This document shows, one piece after another, positions 47,703-58,618 of a stretch of DNA of 64,000 nt (within the stretch, counting starts at the first letter, position 1; each line of letters begins with the position of its first letter). The notes below the pieces were generated by a model, which made no database searches, was not told the origin of the DNA, and saw nothing but the letters and a program-made list of their open reading frames with translations. The DNA lies in contig NZ_JAEH01000011.1 in assembly GCF_000518805.1 (NCBI RefSeq), positions 58,181 to 122,180 on the forward strand, read 5' to 3'. The DNA comes from Shewanella waksmanii ATCC BAA-643 (GTDB lineage: Bacteria > Pseudomonadota > Gammaproteobacteria > Enterobacterales > Shewanellaceae). Position numbers and translations under genes: made by a program.

Positions 47703-47825
47703 TGCGCTAGTCCTTGTTTGGCCAAACAAACCCACATAACAGCTTGCTATGACGGAATATTCACCTGCATATGGTACAAAAGTATAGTCTATACTTTTGT
47801 CATTGCTCGCTAGTTTTGGAATGAA

Positions 47826-49031
47826 ATGATGCGTATATGGACTAAGGTGATATGGCTGTTTTCTGGCAGTTTTTTAATGATTTTCAATGTGTTGGCTGCA
47901 GAGGCAGAGATTACTCTTGAAATGCTCAAGCAGCAAGTCGACAAGTTACAACAACAGATAATCGCGCTCGAAAAAGCCCAGCAAGCTCAACAGAACCAAC
48001 CAGCTCAACAAGTTCAACAAAATCAGTTGCACAGTGACGTTGTGGCTGAAACCGATATAGCAACTCAAGACAAGCGCCAGCCAGTTACAGAACTCGCCGA
48101 CGAAGTAGAAGCCCGAAATAAAGTGAGCGTTTATGCCACCATGCGTCCAACCTATGGTTATATTGATGAAAAAGGGGAGCAATTTTGGGATGTTAGAGAT
48201 GCACTTAGCCATGCAGGAATAAAGGCGAGTAACGACTTTATGCCCGGTTGGCAGGCGATTTTACATGGCGAGTGGGGCATAGACTTGTCCAATAACGGCG
48301 ACTTTGGTAATGCACGCCGAGCTTATGTCGCGGTGGACAGTCCCTATGGTCGTTTAGGGGTCGGTAAGCAGCGGCCGCCGCAATATTTGTTGATTGCAGA
48401 ATATGTGGATATTTTTAATCATGCTAATAGCCCGTTTTCTTATGATCCAGAAGGGATTTTCTTTGTGAACAATATGGTGACATACCGTATTGAAACCGGC
48501 GGTTTGAGTTGGCTAGCAGCAGGACAATTCGACGGTGACAGCGGCAATAATAATGCTGATATGGTCAACTTAGGTGTGAGTTATGATGTTGGTGGTTTTC
48601 ATGGGGCTATATCTTACTTACAACAAGACAGTATTAGCGATAACCTGAGCCAAGGCGAAGATATTGTCTGGGCGGCCGCATTAGCTCACCAATTCGATAT
48701 GGGGCTGTACCTTGCCGTAGCTTATCAAGATAAAACCTATAAAAGAGATGTCGTTGTCAGTGATAGAACAGGTCACACGATGGATATTTCCGGGGCTTAT
48801 CGCTTAAGCCAAGCGTTCAGATTAAAGCTGGGCTATTTTGATTTTGACGATGGCTATCAAGCTCAATTGAGCCAAAAGTTCAATGGCTACAATACCACTT
48901 TAGAGTGGTTGCCAGATGAGAATTTAAGGTTCCACTTGGAATATCTAGTTCGTGATTACGATTATCTTGATGACTTTAATTCCTGGTCTGTTGGCTTTCG
49001 TTATGATTTCGCCAAAGATTGGCGCTTTTAG
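47826..49031 (+). CDS. Trimeric porin with an N-terminal coiled coil
   Basis: The protein has 401 residues. A signal peptide ends LAAEAE, then a Gln-rich coiled coil ([28 protein letters not shown]) occupies about residues 30-75, which likely anchors the trimer in the periplasm. A barrel domain follows ([25 protein letters not shown] turns, [32 protein letters not shown]) and ends [11 protein letters not shown] with a terminal Phe. The general fold is that of Gram-negative porins of the DcaP or phosphate-porin type. The substrate is unknown. A start at 47829 is equally possible. Confidence 0.85.
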   Translation: MMRIWTKVIWLFSGSFLMIFNVLAAEAEITLEMLKQQVDKLQQQIIALEKAQQAQQNQPAQQVQQNQLHSDVVAETDIATQDKRQPVTELADEVEARNKVSVYATMRPTYGYIDEKGEQFWDVRDALSHAGIKASNDFMPGWQAILHGEWGIDLSNNGDFGNARRAYVAVDSPYGRLGVGKQRPPQYLLIAEYVDIFNHANSPFSYDPEGIFFVNNMVTYRIETGGLSWLAAGQFDGDSGNNNADMVNLGVSYDVGGFHGAISYLQQDSISDNLSQGEDIVWAAALAHQFDMGLYLAVAYQDKTYKRDVVVSDRTGHTMDISGAYRLSQAFRLKLGYFDFDDGYQAQLSQKFNGYNTTLEWLPDENLRFHLEYLVRDYDYLDDFNSWSVGFRYDFAKDWRF

Positions 49032-49413
49032 GGTAGGGGCTAGAGTTGGTTGATAAAAACAATGCAATCAATATATTGCGATTATTTTCTTTGGTTGAAT
49101 ACATAACCTTTGCTTATCATTTTAGCTATTTGCGTTAGCATGAGCGTGACAAGTTTATTGGTTGCTGGCCGTGCGCCGAATTGGTGAGATGACGCGCCAC
49201 ACTTGTGCATACCTAAAAATAGGTATGGTTGATCACTACTGCTAAGCTTGGGCTTTGCGATAGTTATTTCCTAAGTTTTTCACTCTAAGTTGTTGTTATT
49301 TAAATAATTCTGCCTGTCATGGTTCTGCAATTAAACTGTCTTTAAGCTGTTATCTGCCCTTGGCATGCTTAGTGCACTCTCAACAAGGTGTGTTAAGCAA
49401 TAGGGCGGGTTCA
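49032..49413. other. Intergenic region upstream of the glycogen operon
   Basis: This region must hold the promoter for the malQ-glgA operon. I saw no clear Crp site, riboswitch or hairpin of note. The TTG at 49360 gives an in-frame extension of malQ but lacks a ribosome site. Confidence 0.5.
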
Positions 49414-51594
49414 ATGGGATTGGATAAGTTGCTCTACTTACGGGGCGTGGGTGCAGAATTTGTTGACTGTGATGGTCAATTAACCGCGATTCATGCCAAC
49501 GATCGCTTGGCAATATTGCAAGCCATGTTGGCGAAGCCCGAGATAGACGATGCCATCATTTCCCAGCAAATAGACCAGCTTGATGTTCAGCCATGGCGCG
49601 ATTTTCTCGCCCCTTTCCAATACTGTTTTGCCGACCAAGCTGCTGTGGTGCTGCACTTAGCAGAGCATGACAATCGGCCTATGACGATTACGGTGCGTTC
49701 GGCGGCATCAGAGCGCACCCCAGCACGGCAAATGCAGTGGCCAATTGATACTACTAAGCTGGTTGAAATTGGTGATTATCAAACTAAGCAGCAACGCTAT
49801 ATCCGTTATCGCTATCCATTATCGACGCAAATTGCCCAGCTAACTGATACTGGTATGGGCTACCTACAACTTGAGTTACATATTGCTGGGAGTCTAGTCG
49901 CACAGGGCGAGTTACTGCTAGCCCCCCGGCACACTTTTGATGCTCTTCACGGTCAGAGCCAAGCTGAAGGGCGTGCAAAACGGCCAGCGAAACTAAGCCA
50001 TAAGTCGTGGGGCGTGAGTGTTCACCTGCCCAGTTTGCGCAGTAATACGCAGTGGGGAATGGGCGATTTAGCCGACTTACAAGGGTTATTGACTACGCTG
50101 GCAGCACGTCAATGTGATTTTGTGGTCATCAATCCTTTGCATGCGCTGGCATTAGATAAACCTAGTGAGCTCAGTCCCTACAGTCCGATTGATCGCCGTT
50201 TTATTCATCCTTTATATATTAGTATTGAGCAGGTTCCTGAATGCCGCTACGTGGCAGATTCGCTAACACTGACATATCAATCATCCAGGCACGAGTTAAA
50301 TCAGAGCCCAACTATCGAAGCCCAGGCCGTATCTCGCTTAAAGCTTGCTGCACTCTACCTCATTTACCAGTCATTTGTGCAATATGAGCTGTCAGTAAAC
50401 AGTGCCAGAGCCCAAGCCTTTGAGCTGTTTGTTGAGCGAGGCGGGAAGAGCTTACAGGCCTACATTGACCATCAAGCAGATAGTGTCGCAGCGATTGCTG
50501 GCGAGAATGCTGAGCAATTTATCGCCTTTTTGCAATTTGAAGTCACTCGGCAATTGACGCAGACAAAAGCGCTGGCAACAGAGCTGGGTATGGCGATTGG
50601 TCTTGTTGGCGATCTTGCCGTGGGAACCGTTGCCGATGGTGTCGAGGCCGCGCAGCACCCCAAGCTTTTTTGCGCTGCGGCCAGTATTGGCGCGCCGCCA
50701 GACCGTTTTGCTGCTAGAGGGCAAAACTGGGGGTTGGTGCCAATGCAACCCTGGGCGTTAAAAGCCACTGGCTTCGGTCATTTTCGTGAGCTGCTCGCAA
50801 GCAATATGCAGCATTACGGCGCGCTACGCATCGACCATATTATGGGATTATTACGGTTGTGGTGGTGGACGGCCCAAAATGCAAACGATCCCAGTGGTGC
50901 TTACGTCTATTATGATGCCGACGCGCTATTCGCCATTTTAGCCTATGAAAGTCACGCCGCTAACTGCACAGTGATTGGCGAAGACTTAGGTATCGTGCCC
51001 GATGAGATACGTACCAAACTGCAGCAATTTAATATCTATTCCAACCAGCTGTTTTATTTCACTCGCCAATACGATCGGATTGTGTCTCCTGAGCTGCACC
51101 AAGGCCACAGCTTAATGATGCTAGCCAACCATGATGTCCCTCCTTTAGCGGCTTGGTGGCGCAGTGATGATCTGCATCTGCAGCATTCTTTAGGCTTAAT
51201 CACTACTTTGCAGTTGGAAGCCGCCGAGGTCAGTCGTGATTGCGACATACAGCAATTAGTTAAGCGCTGGCGGTCATTGGGGCTACTGAACGACGTATCT
51301 GAGACCGTGGCTTTTGAGGCGATATTACCCGCTTGGCTAAGCGACAGCGCCAGCAGCGCAGCTGAACTGTTTAGCGTTCAACTATGCGATCTATTGTCTG
51401 AAACCGTTAGCAATAATATTCCCGGCACCAGCACTGAATACCCAAATTGGCGGCGCCGCTACTCAATGACAGTTAGCGAAATAAGCCGCAGCCCATTGAT
51501 AGACAAACTGTTATCGCAAATCGCTCAGCAGCGAAACGCAGGTGCGAGTGCAAATGATGTGAGTGCGCCGCGAGGTAACAGTCAGTCAGCATGA
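49414..51594 (+). CDS. malQ: 4-alpha-glucanotransferase (amylomaltase)
   Basis: MalQ moves maltodextrin segments between chains and frees glucose, here recycling the short dextrins left by glycogen breakdown. The 726-residue GH77 protein shows the family's N-terminal extension and then [16 protein letters not shown], the nucleophile region [15 protein letters not shown] (Asp), [14 protein letters not shown] (Glu acid/base) and [16 protein letters not shown]. The ATG at 49414 is used because it starts the conserved region, with AGGGCGG as a poor ribosome site. It is the first gene of the glycogen run and ends 25 bp before glgB. A length of 726 is usual for proteobacterial MalQ. Confidence 0.93.
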   Translation: MGLDKLLYLRGVGAEFVDCDGQLTAIHANDRLAILQAMLAKPEIDDAIISQQIDQLDVQPWRDFLAPFQYCFADQAAVVLHLAEHDNRPMTITVRSAASERTPARQMQWPIDTTKLVEIGDYQTKQQRYIRYRYPLSTQIAQLTDTGMGYLQLELHIAGSLVAQGELLLAPRHTFDALHGQSQAEGRAKRPAKLSHKSWGVSVHLPSLRSNTQWGMGDLADLQGLLTTLAARQCDFVVINPLHALALDKPSELSPYSPIDRRFIHPLYISIEQVPECRYVADSLTLTYQSSRHELNQSPTIEAQAVSRLKLAALYLIYQSFVQYELSVNSARAQAFELFVERGGKSLQAYIDHQADSVAAIAGENAEQFIAFLQFEVTRQLTQTKALATELGMAIGLVGDLAVGTVADGVEAAQHPKLFCAAASIGAPPDRFAARGQNWGLVPMQPWALKATGFGHFRELLASNMQHYGALRIDHIMGLLRLWWWTAQNANDPSGAYVYYDADALFAILAYESHAANCTVIGEDLGIVPDEIRTKLQQFNIYSNQLFYFTRQYDRIVSPELHQGHSLMMLANHDVPPLAAWWRSDDLHLQHSLGLITTLQLEAAEVSRDCDIQQLVKRWRSLGLLNDVSETVAFEAILPAWLSDSASSAAELFSVQLCDLLSETVSNNIPGTSTEYPNWRRRYSMTVSEISRSPLIDKLLSQIAQQRNAGASANDVSAPRGNSQSA

Positions 51595-51619
51595 ATTTAA
51601 AATTATGGGAGAACTAACC

Positions 51620-53854
51620 ATGACACAAAATGCCCCCCACTTTCATGACGGCGCAGGTATCGCGTTGCTTCAAGGTGAGTATATCGACGTATTTTCGTTA
51701 TTAGGCATGCATCAAGTTGAGCAACAATCTAAAACTGGCAAAGCCACTAAAAAGTTATTGCTACGGTGCTTTTTGCGCGGCGCGCAGCAAGTTGAGGTAT
51801 TGACGTTAAAAGATAAGCGTAAAGTCGCCACATTGAACAAGGAAGATGATGAGGGGCTATTTGCCGGTTTCATTCCACGTCGGGTAAACCCGTTTCCCTA
51901 TCTATTGCGGGTGACCTATCCGCAAAGTGTGGAAGAGATTGTCGATCCTTATCAGTTTCAGTCTTTGCTAACTGAGCAAGATGTCTATCTCTTTGCCGAA
52001 GGCAAGCTTAGGCATGCCTATCAGTTTCTGGGCGCGAATCCCCGAACTGTTGATGGTATCGATGGCGTGCTGTTTTGCGTGTGGGCGCCCAATGCTAAGC
52101 GCGTGTCTCTACAGGGAGACTTTAACTACTGGGACGGCGCTCGTCATGTGATGCGCCAACATGTCGCCCACGGCATTTGGGAGATTTTTATTCCTCAAGT
52201 CGCCGAGTACAGCCTATACAAATTCGAAATCATTGATCAGCAAGGACAACGCGAATTAAAAGCGGATCCATTTGCCAAAGCTATGGATCCGGCTCCAAGT
52301 AATGCATCAAAGGTGGTGTTGGCCGATGACTATGCGTGGCAAGATACACCATGGATGCAAGCACGCCAATCGCAGAAATGGCATCAACAACCGGTTTCAA
52401 TCTATGAAGTGCATCTAGGGTCTTGGCGCCGTCAAGGAGATTCGGGCCAAAGCTACCTTGACTACACTGAGCTGCAGCAAACCTTGCTGCCCTATGTCAA
52501 AGAGATGGGGTTCACTCACTTACAGCTAATGCCCGTTAGCGAGTACCCCTTTGATGGTTCATGGGGTTATCAGCCGGTAGGAATGTATGCACCGAGTCAT
52601 CGTTTCGGCAGCCCGGTTGAATTAAAGGCGTTTATTGATCATGCCCATCAATTAGGTTTGGCGGTAATTCTAGACTGGGTGGCGGCTCATTTCCCCAAAG
52701 ATCCCCATGGCCTGCGCCGTTTCGATGGTACCTGCTTGTTTGAGCATGACGATCCTAAACAGGGCGAACACCCAGATTGGGATACGTTGATTTATAACTA
52801 TGGCCGCGCTGAAGTGCAAAGCTACCTGCTCAGTAACGCGTGCTACTACCTTGAAGAGTTTCATTTCGACGGTTTGCGCTTAGATGCCGTCTCGTCAATG
52901 TTGTATCTCGACTATAGCCGTGAAGCAGGGGAGTGGTTGCCTAACGAATATGGAGGCAGAGAAAATCTGCAAGCCATCAATTTGTTAAAACGCCTCAATA
53001 GTGAATTATATCAAGCCTACCCAGGCATTTTGATGATTGCTGAAGAGTCAACCGCATGGCCGGGAGTGACCCAAAGTGTCGAGCATGATGGCCTAGGTTT
53101 TGGTTTTAAGTGGAACATGGGGTGGATGAACGATACCTTACGTTACCTCTGCCGTGATCCGCTCTACCGTAGCCATCACCACAGTGAAATGACTTTCGGT
53201 TTAATGTATGGCTTTAGTGAACAATTTATCCTGTCACTCAGCCATGATGAGGTAGTACATGGCAAAGGGTCGTTGCTGCACAAGATTCCTGGCGATGATT
53301 GGCAGAAATTTGCCACTTTACGTGCCTACTACGGCTTCATGTGGGGGCATCCTGGTAAGAAGCTACTGTTTATGGGCAATGAGTTTGCCCAGCGCGATGA
53401 ATGGAACCATCAGCAAAGTTTAGATTGGCATCTGCTGCAGTACTCCCCCCATCAAGGGGTGCAAGACTGGTTAAAAGATCTCAATCGTTTGTATCAGGTG
53501 CAGCCCGCGCTATATAGCCAAGACCATTTGCCACAAAGCTTCAGCTGGTTAGATTGTGATAACGCCGATAACAGCGTGTTCTGTTTTATGCGTCACAGTC
53601 AAACCGAGTCGTTAATTTTTGTGGTCAACATGACACCACAAGTTCACCACGGCTATCGCCTCGGCCTGCCAACTGATCAGCAATACGTTGAGCTCCTCAA
53701 TAGCGACAGCCAGCTCTATGGTGGCAGCAATGTTGGCAATCATGGGGTGATTGTGGCGCAAGCTCAGCCTTATCAAGGGTGTGAGTACAGCGCCGAAATT
53801 ACCGTGCCGCCGCTAGCTTGTCTAGTGATAGGCCTCAATAATGAGGCTGACTAA
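51620..53854 (+). CDS. glgB: 1,4-alpha-glucan branching enzyme
   Basis: GlgB cuts alpha-1,4 chains and reattaches them as alpha-1,6 branches. The 744-residue protein starts at ATG 51620 with GGAG 8 bases upstream. It has a variable N-terminal domain, the CBM48 region (about 120-220; [25 protein letters not shown]) and the GH13 domain. Catalytic residues lie in [14 protein letters not shown] (nucleophile Asp), [13 protein letters not shown] (Glu) and [13 protein letters not shown] (Asp). The [15 protein letters not shown] block is GlgB-specific. It overlaps no neighbour and its stop is one base from the glgX start. The operon context strengthens the call. Confidence 0.96.
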   Translation: MTQNAPHFHDGAGIALLQGEYIDVFSLLGMHQVEQQSKTGKATKKLLLRCFLRGAQQVEVLTLKDKRKVATLNKEDDEGLFAGFIPRRVNPFPYLLRVTYPQSVEEIVDPYQFQSLLTEQDVYLFAEGKLRHAYQFLGANPRTVDGIDGVLFCVWAPNAKRVSLQGDFNYWDGARHVMRQHVAHGIWEIFIPQVAEYSLYKFEIIDQQGQRELKADPFAKAMDPAPSNASKVVLADDYAWQDTPWMQARQSQKWHQQPVSIYEVHLGSWRRQGDSGQSYLDYTELQQTLLPYVKEMGFTHLQLMPVSEYPFDGSWGYQPVGMYAPSHRFGSPVELKAFIDHAHQLGLAVILDWVAAHFPKDPHGLRRFDGTCLFEHDDPKQGEHPDWDTLIYNYGRAEVQSYLLSNACYYLEEFHFDGLRLDAVSSMLYLDYSREAGEWLPNEYGGRENLQAINLLKRLNSELYQAYPGILMIAEESTAWPGVTQSVEHDGLGFGFKWNMGWMNDTLRYLCRDPLYRSHHHSEMTFGLMYGFSEQFILSLSHDEVVHGKGSLLHKIPGDDWQKFATLRAYYGFMWGHPGKKLLFMGNEFAQRDEWNHQQSLDWHLLQYSPHQGVQDWLKDLNRLYQVQPALYSQDHLPQSFSWLDCDNADNSVFCFMRHSQTESLIFVVNMTPQVHHGYRLGLPTDQQYVELLNSDSQLYGGSNVGNHGVIVAQAQPYQGCEYSAEITVPPLACLVIGLNNEAD

Positions 53855-53855
53855 G

Positions 53856-55988
53856 ATGTTAGTGACTCCCGGACGACCTTATCCGCTGGGTGCGAGTGTT
53901 GACGATAGTGGCGTTAATTTTGCGCTGTTTTCGGCCCATGCTACCGCAGTATATCTGTGCGTGTACGATGCCAGCGGCGTTAATGAGCTGGCTCGAGTGG
54001 CCTTGCCAAGACAAAGCGACCATATCTGGCATGGCCACATCGAAGGTTTGGCATTAGATTGCTGTTATGGTTATCGAGTTGACGGCCCTTATCAGCCTGA
54101 ACTTGGCCATCGCTTTAATGTCAATAAACTGCTGCTCGATCCTTACGCGAAATTACTTCTGGGCGAGCTAGTTGACCACCCAAGTCATTACGCCTATCAA
54201 CAGCAGCATCCCGACGCCGATTTAAGTTTTTGCTCTCTGGATAGTGGCGATTTTATGCCTAAGTGTAAAATCGTCGACACCCGCAACCTCTCGCCTATCC
54301 CGGCGGTGGCCAAAGAATACGATCAAACTCAACCGTCATTGTCACTGCGGCGCAGCATTATTTATGAAATGCATGTAAAAGGGTTTACTCAGCTATTTCC
54401 GGATTTAACTGAGGCTGAACGTGGCCGTTTTAGTGGTATTGCTAACGCCAACGTAGTGCAATACATCAAAAATTTAGGCGTGACTGCGGTGGAGTTGTTG
54501 CCGGTACAGCAATTTGCCAGCGAACCTTTTTTACAGCAAAAGCAGCTCAGTAATTACTGGGGCTACAACAGTATCGGCTTTTTTGCGCCGCATCAGGCTT
54601 ATTTAAACAATGCCGACATTAATGAGTTTCGGCAGATGGTGGCGGCGTTGCACCAGTCAGGTATCGAAGTGTTGCTCGATGTGGTTTACAACCACACCGC
54701 TGAAGGTGATTGCCGCGGACCAAGTTTGTGTTTTCGCGGTATCGACAACCTTAGCTACTACCGATTACACCCACAGCAGCCGCGCTATTACATCAATGAT
54801 ACCGGCTGTGGCAATAGCGTTGATTTAAGTAATCCCCATGTACTTAGGCTAGTGATGGACTCACTTCGCTATTGGGTTGAAGTCATGGGCGTAGACGGCT
54901 TTCGTTTCGATTTAGCCGCAACCCTAGGGCGTGAGCCGCAAGGCTTTAATGTCAATTCGAGCTTTTTCGATGCAATAAAGCAAGATCCGGTTTTGAGCCA
55001 AGTGCGTCTGATTGCTGAGCCGTGGGATATCGGGCCAGGCGGATACCAGTTAGGGCACTTCCCAATGGGGTGGAGTGAGTGGAACGATCGTTATCGCGAT
55101 ACCGTTAGGCGTTTTTGGCGCGGTGATGCCGGAATGTTGCCTGAATTTGCGCGGCGCTTTCATGGCTCAAGTGATCTGTTTGAGCACGCTGGACGCCGAC
55201 CGAGTGCCAGCATCAATTTCATTACCAGTCATGACGGTTTCACCCTTACGGATTTAGTGAGTTATCGGCAGCGGCACAATGATGCCAATGGCGAGCAAAG
55301 TCGTGATGGGCATCAGGAAAATTTTAGTGACAACTGTGGCATGGAAGGGGTCAGTCAGGACCTGCACATTCAGGCATTAAGGACTCGCCAATCACGTAAT
55401 ATGCTCACCACCTTGTTGCTCTCCCAAGGTGTGCCTATGTTGCTGGCCGGAGACGAGTTAGGTCATAGCCAGCAGGGCAACAATAATGCTTATTGTCAGG
55501 ATAACACCACCACATGGTTGAGCTGGCAGCAGGACATTCAACGCGATGAACAGCTGCAATTTACCCGCAGGCTAATTAAGTTACGCCAGCGCTTTCCGTT
55601 GTTATGCCATCGAGAATATATCCACGATTCATGCACCACAGGTAGTCCGGCTTTGGATTGGTTTTGCCGCCAAGGTAGCCCAATGACCAAGACCCTTTGG
55701 AGCGAAGCGCAAACGCGTACTTTAAGTGTCGTGATAAGTGGCGAGCTTGAAGCGCAACCCCAATGCCGACAAGCCTTGCTGCTCATGCTCAACGCCGATG
55801 ATGAGTCATTGCATTTTACCTTACCGACAATCTCAGGTATCAGCCATTGGGACTGCCTTATCCATACCCAAGACAGTGGTTTTGATAGCGAAACTAAGGG
55901 CTATTTCGCCGGTGGCGCAGCAAAGCAGTTTTTACTGCAAAGCAAAAGCTTAATGGTTTTTTACGCCCAATTTGAAGGAGCGAATTAA
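53856..55988 (+). CDS. glgX: Glycogen debranching enzyme GlgX
   Basis: GlgX removes short alpha-1,6 branches after phosphorylase has trimmed them. The 710-residue GH13 isoamylase-type protein begins MLVTPGRPYPLGASVDDSGVNFALFSAH at ATG 53856 with GAGG 9 bases upstream. An earlier ATG at 53841 would overlap glgB. The active site includes GFRFDLAATLGR (nucleophile Asp), LIAEPWDIGPGGYQLG (Glu) and FITSHDGFTLTDLVSY. The CBM48 region lies at the N-terminus. It ends directly at the glgP start codon. Confidence 0.95.
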   Translation: MLVTPGRPYPLGASVDDSGVNFALFSAHATAVYLCVYDASGVNELARVALPRQSDHIWHGHIEGLALDCCYGYRVDGPYQPELGHRFNVNKLLLDPYAKLLLGELVDHPSHYAYQQQHPDADLSFCSLDSGDFMPKCKIVDTRNLSPIPAVAKEYDQTQPSLSLRRSIIYEMHVKGFTQLFPDLTEAERGRFSGIANANVVQYIKNLGVTAVELLPVQQFASEPFLQQKQLSNYWGYNSIGFFAPHQAYLNNADINEFRQMVAALHQSGIEVLLDVVYNHTAEGDCRGPSLCFRGIDNLSYYRLHPQQPRYYINDTGCGNSVDLSNPHVLRLVMDSLRYWVEVMGVDGFRFDLAATLGREPQGFNVNSSFFDAIKQDPVLSQVRLIAEPWDIGPGGYQLGHFPMGWSEWNDRYRDTVRRFWRGDAGMLPEFARRFHGSSDLFEHAGRRPSASINFITSHDGFTLTDLVSYRQRHNDANGEQSRDGHQENFSDNCGMEGVSQDLHIQALRTRQSRNMLTTLLLSQGVPMLLAGDELGHSQQGNNNAYCQDNTTTWLSWQQDIQRDEQLQFTRRLIKLRQRFPLLCHREYIHDSCTTGSPALDWFCRQGSPMTKTLWSEAQTRTLSVVISGELEAQPQCRQALLLMLNADDESLHFTLPTISGISHWDCLIHTQDSGFDSETKGYFAGGAAKQFLLQSKSLMVFYAQFEGAN

Positions 55989-58529
55989 ATGAGCGAACAA
56001 CAGGCAAGTAAGCCAAAACGCAGATCCGCTAGCAACAAAAAAACAGCAGCTAGCGCTAAAAAGCCAGCGGCTGCTAAAGCCTCTACTACCAAAGCTTCCA
56101 GCACTACAGCTAAGACTTCCGCAACGGCTAAACAGCTTGCAGACAGTATGGCAAGACAAGTGCTTCATGGGCTTAATCGTGATGAGCAGGATAATCAAGA
56201 GTTGTTTAATGCCTTAGCGCAAAGCGTAAAAGAGTTGATGTTAGATGACTGGCGTCAAACCCGTAGTCAAGATGGCAGTTACCAAAACAAACAAGTGGCC
56301 TACTTATCACTTGAGTTTTTGATGGGCCGGGCCTTGGGCAATGCGCTACTCAATCTTGATATTGATACCGAGGTGCGCCAAGCGTTGCTGCCTTATTCTC
56401 AACTGCTAGAAACCATTGCCGAGCAGGAGCATGATGCGGGATTAGGCAATGGTGGCCTAGGGCGATTAGCCGCGTGTTTTCTTGATAGTTGCGCCAGTAT
56501 GGATTTAGCCGTTGTAGGCTATGGCATCCGCTACGAATATGGCATGTTCAGTCAAAAAATACAGGACGGCTATCAGGTAGAGTGTCCGGACCGTTGGTTA
56601 AGGGATGGCAATCCTTGGGAAGTGCGCGTGCCGGCGCATAATGTCACAGTGCCTTTCTTTGGTCATACCGAGTCCTATGTGGACAAACATGGCCGCCGGC
56701 ACATGACCTGGGTCGATACCCAAGATGTGTTGGCCGTAGCTTACGATATGCCTGTGCCGGGTTATCGCAACAAACGCATTAATACCCTGCGACTGTGGAA
56801 ATCTGAAGCCACCGATGATTTTGACTTAGCTGAATTTAACCAAGGCGATTATGCCGAAGCGGTTGCACGTAAAAACCAAGCTGAACAAATCACCATGGTG
56901 CTTTACCCGAATGATGCCAGTGAGAATGGCAAAGAGCTGCGCCTGCGTCAGCAGTACTTTTTATCTTCAGCAAGTTTACAAGATCTATTGAAGCAGTATG
57001 TTGCCGTACATGGTGAAGACTTTAGTCAGTTTGCCAAACTGCACGCGATTCAGCTCAATGACACCCATCCGAGTATTGCCATCCCTGAGCTGATGCGCTT
57101 GCTGATTGATATTTATGGGCTTGAATGGGATGACGCCTGGCATATCACCACCCATACCATGGCGTATACCAATCACACGTTATTACCCGAAGCCCTAGAG
57201 CGCTGGCCTGTGCGCTTATTTGCCCACATGCTGCCTAGGCTGCTGGATATCATTTATGAGATCAACGCCCGCTATTTAGATTTGGTTGCCCATGAGTGGC
57301 CTGGTCAATGCGAAAAGCTGCGGGCGATGTCGATTATAGAAGAAGGTGATGAGCCACATATCCGCATGGCGTATTTAGCCATCGTGGCCAGTTTTTCAGT
57401 AAACGGCGTGGCAGCACTGCATACGCAGCTGTTAACTGCGGGCCTGTTTAAAGATTTCTACCGCCTATGGCCTGAGAAATTTAACAACCGCACCAATGGT
57501 GTGACTCCGCGGCGTTGGCTAGCTCATGCCAACCCAAGGTTGAGTCAGCTGTTAAATAAACGTCTTGGTAGTGGTTGGGTAACGGATCTACATCTGCTAA
57601 GTAGCCTCAGTGCCTTTACCGATGATGATAAGTTGATTAGCGACTGGCAGCGGGTTAAGCAGCAAAATAAAGTTGAGCTAGCACAACTGATTAAGCAAGA
57701 GTGTCAGGTCGAGTTTGATGCCAACATGCTGTTTGATGTGCAAGTTAAACGCATTCACGAATACAAACGGCAGTTGCTCAATATTTTGCATGTTATTCAC
57801 CTCTACCAGCAGATCTTAGCCGGTAAGACCCAAGATTTGGTGCCGCGCTGTGTCTTGATTGGCGGTAAAGCAGCTCCCGGCTACGCCATGGCTAAAAAGC
57901 TGATTAAGCTGGCCAATAATGTGGCTCATATGGTCAATTCTGATCCGCAAGTGACCCCTTATTTGCGGTTTGCTTTTTTGCCTAATTATAACGTCAGTGC
58001 AATGGAGAAAATCTGCAGTGCGACTGATGTCTCTGAGCAGATTTCAACGGCCGGAAAGGAAGCCTCGGGGACCGGCAATATGAAGTTCATGATGAACGGC
58101 GCACTCACCATCGGCACCTTAGATGGCGCCAATGTTGAAATGTTAGAAGAGGTGGGTGCTGACAATTTCTTCCTATTTGGGCTAGATGCACAGCAAGTGG
58201 AAACCCAAAAGCGTGACTATCGCCCTTGGGAGTTTGTAGCAGCTTCCCCCGCTTTATCAGCAGTAATTGATCTCATCAATAGTGGGCATTTCAGTCTACT
58301 TGAGCCCGGTGAGTTTGATGATGTGATAGCCGGTATTTTATCTCCCACTGACCCGTGGATGACGGCCGCTGACTTTGAAGCGTATCGCACCACCCAAGTG
58401 GCGTTGGCTCACGCCTATCGCGACCCACACACCTGGACACAAATGAGTATTCGCAATACCGCCGCTAGTGGCCGTTTTTCCAGTGACAACACCATCGCGG
58501 GCTACCGCGATGCAATATGGGGATTATGA
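55989..58529 (+). CDS. glgP: Glycogen phosphorylase with an H1-like basic N-terminal tail
   Basis: GlgP releases glucose-1-phosphate from glycogen chains with PLP as cofactor. The 846-residue protein carries the glycogen-recognition GNGGLGRLAACFLDS and the PLP lysine in STAGKEASGTGNMKFMMNGA. Its first 55 residues are unusual: Ala, Lys, Ser and Thr make up almost all of them, with KKPAAAKA-type repeats like bacterial histone-H1 or Alba tails. E. coli GlgP lacks this. The start is ATG 55989, directly after glgX stop codon, with GAAGGAG upstream. The rest is ordinary. Confidence 0.94.
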   Translation: MSEQQASKPKRRSASNKKTAASAKKPAAAKASTTKASSTTAKTSATAKQLADSMARQVLHGLNRDEQDNQELFNALAQSVKELMLDDWRQTRSQDGSYQNKQVAYLSLEFLMGRALGNALLNLDIDTEVRQALLPYSQLLETIAEQEHDAGLGNGGLGRLAACFLDSCASMDLAVVGYGIRYEYGMFSQKIQDGYQVECPDRWLRDGNPWEVRVPAHNVTVPFFGHTESYVDKHGRRHMTWVDTQDVLAVAYDMPVPGYRNKRINTLRLWKSEATDDFDLAEFNQGDYAEAVARKNQAEQITMVLYPNDASENGKELRLRQQYFLSSASLQDLLKQYVAVHGEDFSQFAKLHAIQLNDTHPSIAIPELMRLLIDIYGLEWDDAWHITTHTMAYTNHTLLPEALERWPVRLFAHMLPRLLDIIYEINARYLDLVAHEWPGQCEKLRAMSIIEEGDEPHIRMAYLAIVASFSVNGVAALHTQLLTAGLFKDFYRLWPEKFNNRTNGVTPRRWLAHANPRLSQLLNKRLGSGWVTDLHLLSSLSAFTDDDKLISDWQRVKQQNKVELAQLIKQECQVEFDANMLFDVQVKRIHEYKRQLLNILHVIHLYQQILAGKTQDLVPRCVLIGGKAAPGYAMAKKLIKLANNVAHMVNSDPQVTPYLRFAFLPNYNVSAMEKICSATDVSEQISTAGKEASGTGNMKFMMNGALTIGTLDGANVEMLEEVGADNFFLFGLDAQQVETQKRDYRPWEFVAASPALSAVIDLINSGHFSLLEPGEFDDVIAGILSPTDPWMTAADFEAYRTTQVALAHAYRDPHTWTQMSIRNTAASGRFSSDNTIAGYRDAIWGL

Positions 58530-58531
58530 AA

Positions 58532-58618
58532 ATGTTAGCAGTCGTCGGGCATGTCCCAGTAGTTCTAATTGAAGATTTAATCGGTCTTATGACGCAAGGA
58601 GCGCGCACTTATGCATAA
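58532..58618 (+). CDS. Possible 28-codon leader ORF ahead of glgC
   Basis: ATG at 58532, preceded by GGGGA 9 bases upstream in the end of glgP, opens 28 codons ([20 protein letters not shown] then a short tail) that stop at 58618, overlapping the first codons of glgC. The gap between glgP and glgC is otherwise non-coding. It may couple glgC translation or be a chance frame. Composition is neutral. No similar peptide is known to me. Confidence 0.3.
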   Translation: MLAVVGHVPVVLIEDLIGLMTQGARTYA

